A stretch of 64,000 bases of DNA from Niastella sp. OAS944. GTDB taxonomy: Bacteria > Bacteroidota > Bacteroidia > Chitinophagales > Chitinophagaceae. Location: contig JANUBW010000001.1 of the NCBI GenBank assembly GCA_024809215.1, positions 248,001 through 312,000 on the forward strand, read 5' to 3'. This document shows positions 61,000 through 64,000 of the stretch, one piece after another (position 1 is the stretch's first letter; the number at the start of each line of letters is the position of its first letter). A model generated the notes under the pieces. That model did not search any database and was not told the DNA's origin. It was given only the letters and a program-made list of their open reading frames with translations. The translations under genes and the position numbers were made by a program.

Positions 61000-61449
61000 A
61001 TGCGAAAAGTAACCTGGTGGGTGCTCCTACCCCTGCTGGCGATTGGGTGCGCCAAGCCAACCGGTTTTGATTACCTGGGTGTGAAAAATTTTAAGGTGCT
61101 CAAGTTTGGGTTGAAGGAATCGACGGTTGGAGCAGATGTGGAATTTTACAATCCTAACAAGTTCCCGGTGACCATAAAAAGAGGGTCGGTTGACGTGTAT
61201 GCCAACCATAATTATTTTGGAAAAACGACTATTGATTCAACCATTCAAATTCCCAAAAAGGATACTTTTTTGTTGCCGGTGATCTTAAAAGTGGACATGA
61301 ATAATACCGCAATCGGGTTGATCCAAACCCTGGCAGGAGGTACAGATAGTGTACATATAAAACTGGATGGAAGTGCAAAAATTGGTCGCGGCGGTATGTT
61401 TATAAATTATCCCATCAGGTACGACGGAATGCAAAAGATCAAATTTTAG
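61000..61449 (+). CDS. LEA14-like (LEA type 2) lipoprotein
   Basis: The frame opens with TTG at 60952, but the ATG at 61000 (MRKVTWWVLLPLLAIGCAKP) gives a short lipoprotein signal with lipobox A-I-G-C and is preferred. The 149-residue product is a beta-rich domain with V-G-A-D-V-E-F-Y-N-P-N-K-F-P-V-T-I and the following V-D-V-Y-A-N, the pattern of LEA type 2 / WHy domains, which are linked to desiccation and stress protection. It is anchored in the envelope. A terminator immediately follows. Confidence 0.85.
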   Translation: MRKVTWWVLLPLLAIGCAKPTGFDYLGVKNFKVLKFGLKESTVGADVEFYNPNKFPVTIKRGSVDVYANHNYFGKTTIDSTIQIPKKDTFLLPVILKVDMNNTAIGLIQTLAGGTDSVHIKLDGSAKIGRGGMFINYPIRYDGMQKIKF

Positions 61450-61450
61450 G

Positions 61451-61472
61451 GGTCGCCAAAGCGACTCTTTTT
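61451..61472 (+). terminator. Terminator of the LEA-like gene
   Basis: GTCGC-CAAA-GCGAC (61452-61465) is followed by TCTTTTT, two bases after the stop codon. Confidence 0.75.
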
Positions 61473-61597
61473 ATGTAAAATCGAAATTCCATATTTTGGA
61501 ATTTTTCACTTCACACGAAAATCCCAAAACCAATTTTCCAGGATTTGGAGCCGGCAGCCGGACGAAAAATTTTCTCAAAAAATTTTTAAAAAAAGGC

Positions 61598-61618
61598 AGT
61601 CCATCTTAAGGATGGACT
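61598..61618 (-). terminator. AGTCCATC/GATGGACT hairpin, best read on the minus strand
   Basis: AGTCCATC-TTAAG-GATGGACT is a perfect 8-bp stem. On the minus strand it is followed by GCC and eight T. No minus-strand gene ends here, so it may mark a lost gene or an unannotated RNA. Confidence 0.5.
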
Positions 61619-62207
61619 ATATTATTTTGGTTAGCCGGCAAAAATCGCCTGGTCGTAACATTAAAAATTTCGATGTTATGAGCTCAAATAACAGGTCACT
61701 ACTCCACCCCACCAATTGACCATTTTTAAAAAAAGTACAACCGGAGCTCCAAGATCCGGTGACTGGCAAACCACCAATTTTTTGAAAATCGACCATCCAA
61801 TTTTGAAAAAAAGCACCACACTACTCTCCGGCCCGCCGGCCACCAAACCTCCATTTTCGTTCAATATATTTTGCCGGTTGGGTCAAAAATGGCTGGTCCA
61901 ATTTTCAGCAGTTGGTCTAAAAAGCATTGCCGGGATCATCTATTTTCTTTCATTTTCGATCATCCGAATTACAAGTGATCGCCAAAATGGAATATGCAAT
62001 TTTTGAATTTTGGTGTCACATTGTCGGTCGAAGTTTTCCATCACCATTTTCAAAAAACGGCAAAAACAGGTGTTTGCAATTTTGTTACACAGTGTACTTA
62101 CGAGCAGAAATTACTTTCTATCTGATCGTATTTTTCGGGTGAAGGCTGATCAATTTTTGACTGGAGTTGGCGATAAAAAATTAACGAAAATGATGCCTCA
62201 GAATAAT

Positions 62208-62215
62208 TACATTTG
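62208..62215 (+). promoter_or_regulatory. Promoter -7 box TACATTTG of the HMA-domain gene
   Basis: It matches TAnnTTTG exactly and ends 15 bases before the ATG at 62230. Confidence 0.55.
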
Positions 62216-62229
62216 AGAAAACAAGTGGT

Positions 62230-62586
62230 ATGAAGAAATTACTTTTCCTGTTATTTGCGGTTATTGGAATTACCACCTTCGCCTCTGCACAGGCTCAAAA
62301 AGGGGTTAAAACCGTTACCATTCAAACCCCAACCGTACAATGCGAAAGTTGCAAAAAACGCATTGAAGAGTACCTGAAGCGCGAAGATGGAGTTCAAAAA
62401 TCGAACGTAGATTTTAAGAAGCATGTTACTAAAGTTACCTATGTTGCCGAGCGTACAAACGTGGAAAATATTAAGACAGCAATCGCCAACGCGGGGTATG
62501 ATGCTGACGATGTAAAGGCAGATGATGAGGCATATAAAAAACTGCCCAAGTGCTGCAAAAAGACAGAAGATGGTGGCGGAAATTAG
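62230..62586 (+). CDS. Secreted heavy-metal-associated (HMA) domain protein
   Basis: The 118-residue product has a signal peptide (about 1-20, ending A-S-A-Q). One HMA domain (about 26-95) carries the metal-binding motif in V-Q-C-E-S-C-K-K-R-I-E-E-Y-L, with Cys near residues 37 and 40, and the family's final A-G-Y-D-A-D-D. A Cys-Cys pair near the C-terminus (L-P-K-C-C-K-K) may add ligands. It probably binds copper or a similar soft metal in the periplasm. It is monocistronic, with its own promoter and terminator. Confidence 0.9.
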   Translation: MKKLLFLLFAVIGITTFASAQAQKGVKTVTIQTPTVQCESCKKRIEEYLKREDGVQKSNVDFKKHVTKVTYVAERTNVENIKTAIANAGYDADDVKADDEAYKKLPKCCKKTEDGGGN

Positions 62587-62610
62587 TTCTTATTATTAAT
62601 AATTGCATAT

Positions 62611-62641
62611 AAAAAAATCCCGCCAAAAGCGGGATTTTTTT
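62611..62641. terminator. Bidirectional terminator between the HMA gene and pyrE
   Basis: A perfect 13-bp stem (62611-62623 / 62629-62641), seven A and TCCCGC pairing with GCGGGA and seven T, has a CAAAA loop. It serves both convergent genes. Confidence 0.88.
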
Positions 62642-62654
62642 ATAAATATGATTC

Positions 62655-62690
62655 AGGTTAACGAGTTGACGAGTTAACTAGTTAAGTGGT
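62655..62690. repeat. GTTAACGAGTTGACGAG word array behind pyrE
   Basis: GTTAACGAG, TTGACGAG and TTAACTAG follow one another. The same words lie at 33941-33975 and 46533-46555. Confidence 0.7.
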
Positions 62691-62696
62691 CATTTT

Positions 62697-63338
62697 TTAG
62701 CTTTTTAACCCGGTCCAATTAGAAGGATCCTTACGCCATTCCATTAAAATTTCCTGTTGATCGGCAGAAACTATTCCTTTTTCAACAGCCAGTTCAATAA
62801 GACTTCCGTAGTTGGTAAGTGAAATAAATGGCACCCCGGCCTTGGCAAAATTCTCGGTTGCCACCGAAAAACCGTAGGTAAAAATCGACACCATTCCCAG
62901 CACTTCCAGTCCGGCAGCCTTCACAACATCCACCACTTGCAGACTACTTTTTCCGGTTGAGATCAGATCTTCGATGATCACCACTTTTTGTTTGGCCTCA
63001 TAATACCCTTCAATTTGATTGCCCAAACCGTGCTCTTTTGGTTTTGGGCGCACATATATATAAGGTAGTTTCAGCTGGTCGGCGGCCATGGCTCCCCAGG
63101 GAATTCCTGCAGTTGCCACGCCGGCAAGCAGTTCCGCTTCGGGAAAATCCTGGAAGATCACATTACACATTTCCGACTTTATGAAATCGCGAATAAAGGG
63201 AAATGACAACACCCGGCGGTTATCGCAATAGATGGGGCTCTTCCATCCCGATGCCCAGGTAAAGGGTTGCGATGGATTTAATTTAATAGCATTACTTTGT
63301 AATAACTTTTCGGCTACAGCCTTTTCGTTCGAAGACAT
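62697..63338 (-). CDS. pyrE: Orotate phosphoribosyltransferase
   Basis: The 213-residue, full-length product has A-S-G-W-K-S-P-I-Y-C-D-N-R near 29-41, the A-T-A-G-I-P-W-G-A segment, P-K-E-H-G-L-G-N (the catalytic flexible loop), and the PRPP-binding motif V-V-I-I-E-D-L-I-S-T-G-K-S-S near 120-133. It converts orotate and PRPP to orotidine monophosphate in pyrimidine synthesis. It is divergent from the NUDIX gene across a 62-bp spacer. Confidence 0.98.
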   Translation of the reverse strand: MSSNEKAVAEKLLQSNAIKLNPSQPFTWASGWKSPIYCDNRRVLSFPFIRDFIKSEMCNVIFQDFPEAELLAGVATAGIPWGAMAADQLKLPYIYVRPKPKEHGLGNQIEGYYEAKQKVVIIEDLISTGKSSLQVVDVVKAAGLEVLGMVSIFTYGFSVATENFAKAGVPFISLTNYGSLIELAVEKGIVSADQQEILMEWRKDPSNWTGLKS

Positions 63339-63400
63339 ATTATTGATTAAGTTATTTGCGGCGAAATTGACCTTTGATACCTGAAAACTGAAAATAAGTT

Positions 63401-64000
63401 ATGCACATAAAGATATACTTTAACGAGAAACCATTGTTCCTTACCGACTCAATTACTCCCGAAATTGAACCTTTCGCCCATCACGATGATGCGGTTTTGA
63501 TAGATGAATTTTCGCATGGCGGCATCAATTCCATGATACATGAAATGCGACAGGAGAAAGTACATGCCGGTATTTACCTGCATAATAATGTGGAAGAACT
63601 CCAAAAAGCATTCTGGAAAAAGTTTATTTTGATAAAAGCAGGTGGTGGCCTGGTAAAAAACGAAGCGAATGAGCTGTTGTTTATCTTCAGACGGGGTAAA
63701 TGGGACCTGCCAAAAGGAAAACTCGACGATGGAGAGACCATTGAAGAATGCGCGGTGCGGGAAATTCAGGAAGAAACTGGTTTACAGCAAGTTGAACTAA
63801 AAAAACACCTGGTTACCACCTGGCATACGTACGATGATAGCGGGCATCATATACTAAAAGAAACGGCCTGGTACCTGCTTTCCGCATCTAAAAACCAGGC
63901 TTTAACGCCCCAAACCGTTGAGCAGATCACAAAAATTGAATGGGGTTCGCCAGATAATATTGAAAAGTATACTTCTAACACTTTTGGTGCCATCCATGAT
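63401..64000 (+). CDS. NUDIX hydrolase (3' partial)
   Basis: The ATG at 63401 opens a frame that runs to the right edge without a stop (200 codons visible). An N-terminal ~65-residue region precedes the NUDIX domain, whose box is complete: G-K-L-D-D-G-E-T-I-E-E-C-A-V-R-E-I-Q-E-E-T-G-L near residues 105-127, preceded by R-R-G-K-W-D-L-P-K. It hydrolyses nucleoside-diphosphate-linked compounds; the substrate is not readable. Head-to-head placement with pyrE makes nucleotide housekeeping plausible. Confidence 0.92.
   Translation, partial: MHIKIYFNEKPLFLTDSITPEIEPFAHHDDAVLIDEFSHGGINSMIHEMRQEKVHAGIYLHNNVEELQKAFWKKFILIKAGGGLVKNEANELLFIFRRGKWDLPKGKLDDGETIEECAVREIQEETGLQQVELKKHLVTTWHTYDDSGHHILKETAWYLLSASKNQALTPQTVEQITKIEWGSPDNIEKYTSNTFGAIHD

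Larger units (their letters stand above)
61450..62229. other. Gene-free spacer with hairpins and CCAATTTTTGAAAA-type words
   Basis: Frames of 62-96 codons here (for example 61716-62006 and 61676-61864) are built from repeated CCAATTTT/TTTGAAAA words and look spurious. The spacer holds a terminator (61451-61472), a 22-bp repeat (61486-61507), a hairpin (61598-61618), word DNA (61700-61900) and a promoter box (62208-62215). Confidence 0.65.

Noticed and set aside
61716-62006. 96-codon frame
   Set aside because: It is composed of repeated CCAATTTT/TTTGAAAA words and has no start signal. The protein has no recognisable pattern.
1-64000. Insertion sequences or prophage
   Set aside because: No transposase, integrase or phage structural motif was seen in any of the frames.

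Overview
The window looks like chromosome of a Bacteroidota bacterium, most likely a Chitinophagaceae member of the Niastella/Chitinophaga type. Grounds: a SusC/SusD pair, many TAnnTTTG (-7) promoters, FtsX-type permeases of about 800 residues, NtrY/NtrC-type two-component genes, an LptE/SecG neighbourhood and a membrane pyrophosphatase. Family assignments are read from motifs; no database search was run.

Layout. 1-3.7 kb: the 3' part of a large TraB/GumN-type protein and a small beta-barrel protein. 3.7-4.3 kb: a gene-free block of AT-rich compound repeats. 4.3-13 kb: two near-identical DeoR regulators around a coiled-coil protein, then a susC-susD-DUF4397 uptake locus. 13-17 kb: a SpmA/SpmB-like membrane protein, ychF and small genes. 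17-35.6 kb: an export island with a histidine kinase and NtrC-type regulator facing an adaptor gene, a 57-residue secreted peptide, an ATPase, four consecutive FtsX/MacB-like permeases, a second ATPase and a TolC-type channel. 35.8 kb: tRNA-Gly(CCC). 36-45 kb: methyltransferase, miaB, a sigma-54-type activator, lptE, an acidic repeat protein, secG, mltG, a BrkB/YihY protein. 45-56.5 kb: redox proteins, DUF4142, trmH, asmA-like gene, hppA, a POTRA-type outer-membrane protein, a sterol-desaturase-family enzyme. 56.6-58.9 kb: a BlaI/M56 pair. 58.9-64 kb: a sparsely coding stretch with wbqC-like, LEA-like and HMA-domain genes, pyrE, and a NUDIX gene cut by the right edge.

How parts work together. 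The kinase/regulator pair probably controls the export island: the adaptor gene and the second ATPase gene each carry the same tandem pair of TGTATC...CGNACA boxes, 22 bp apart and about 104 bp before the start codon. The BlaI repressor likely acts on the dyads just upstream of its own gene.

Most unusual is the intergenic DNA. Many spacers are mosaics of short repeated words (GTGAGTG, CGTGAAACG, CGGCAATC, GAGTTAAC, AACTAAGAACT, TAATGTGATAAT, GTTACCGG), often starting at the stop codon of the preceding gene, and in at least one place they have become coding sequence (the LptE signal peptide). Compact palindromes of a second type also recur. Other candidates are a possible short RNA at 53.55-53.62 kb and a hairpin cluster at 38.70-38.82 kb.
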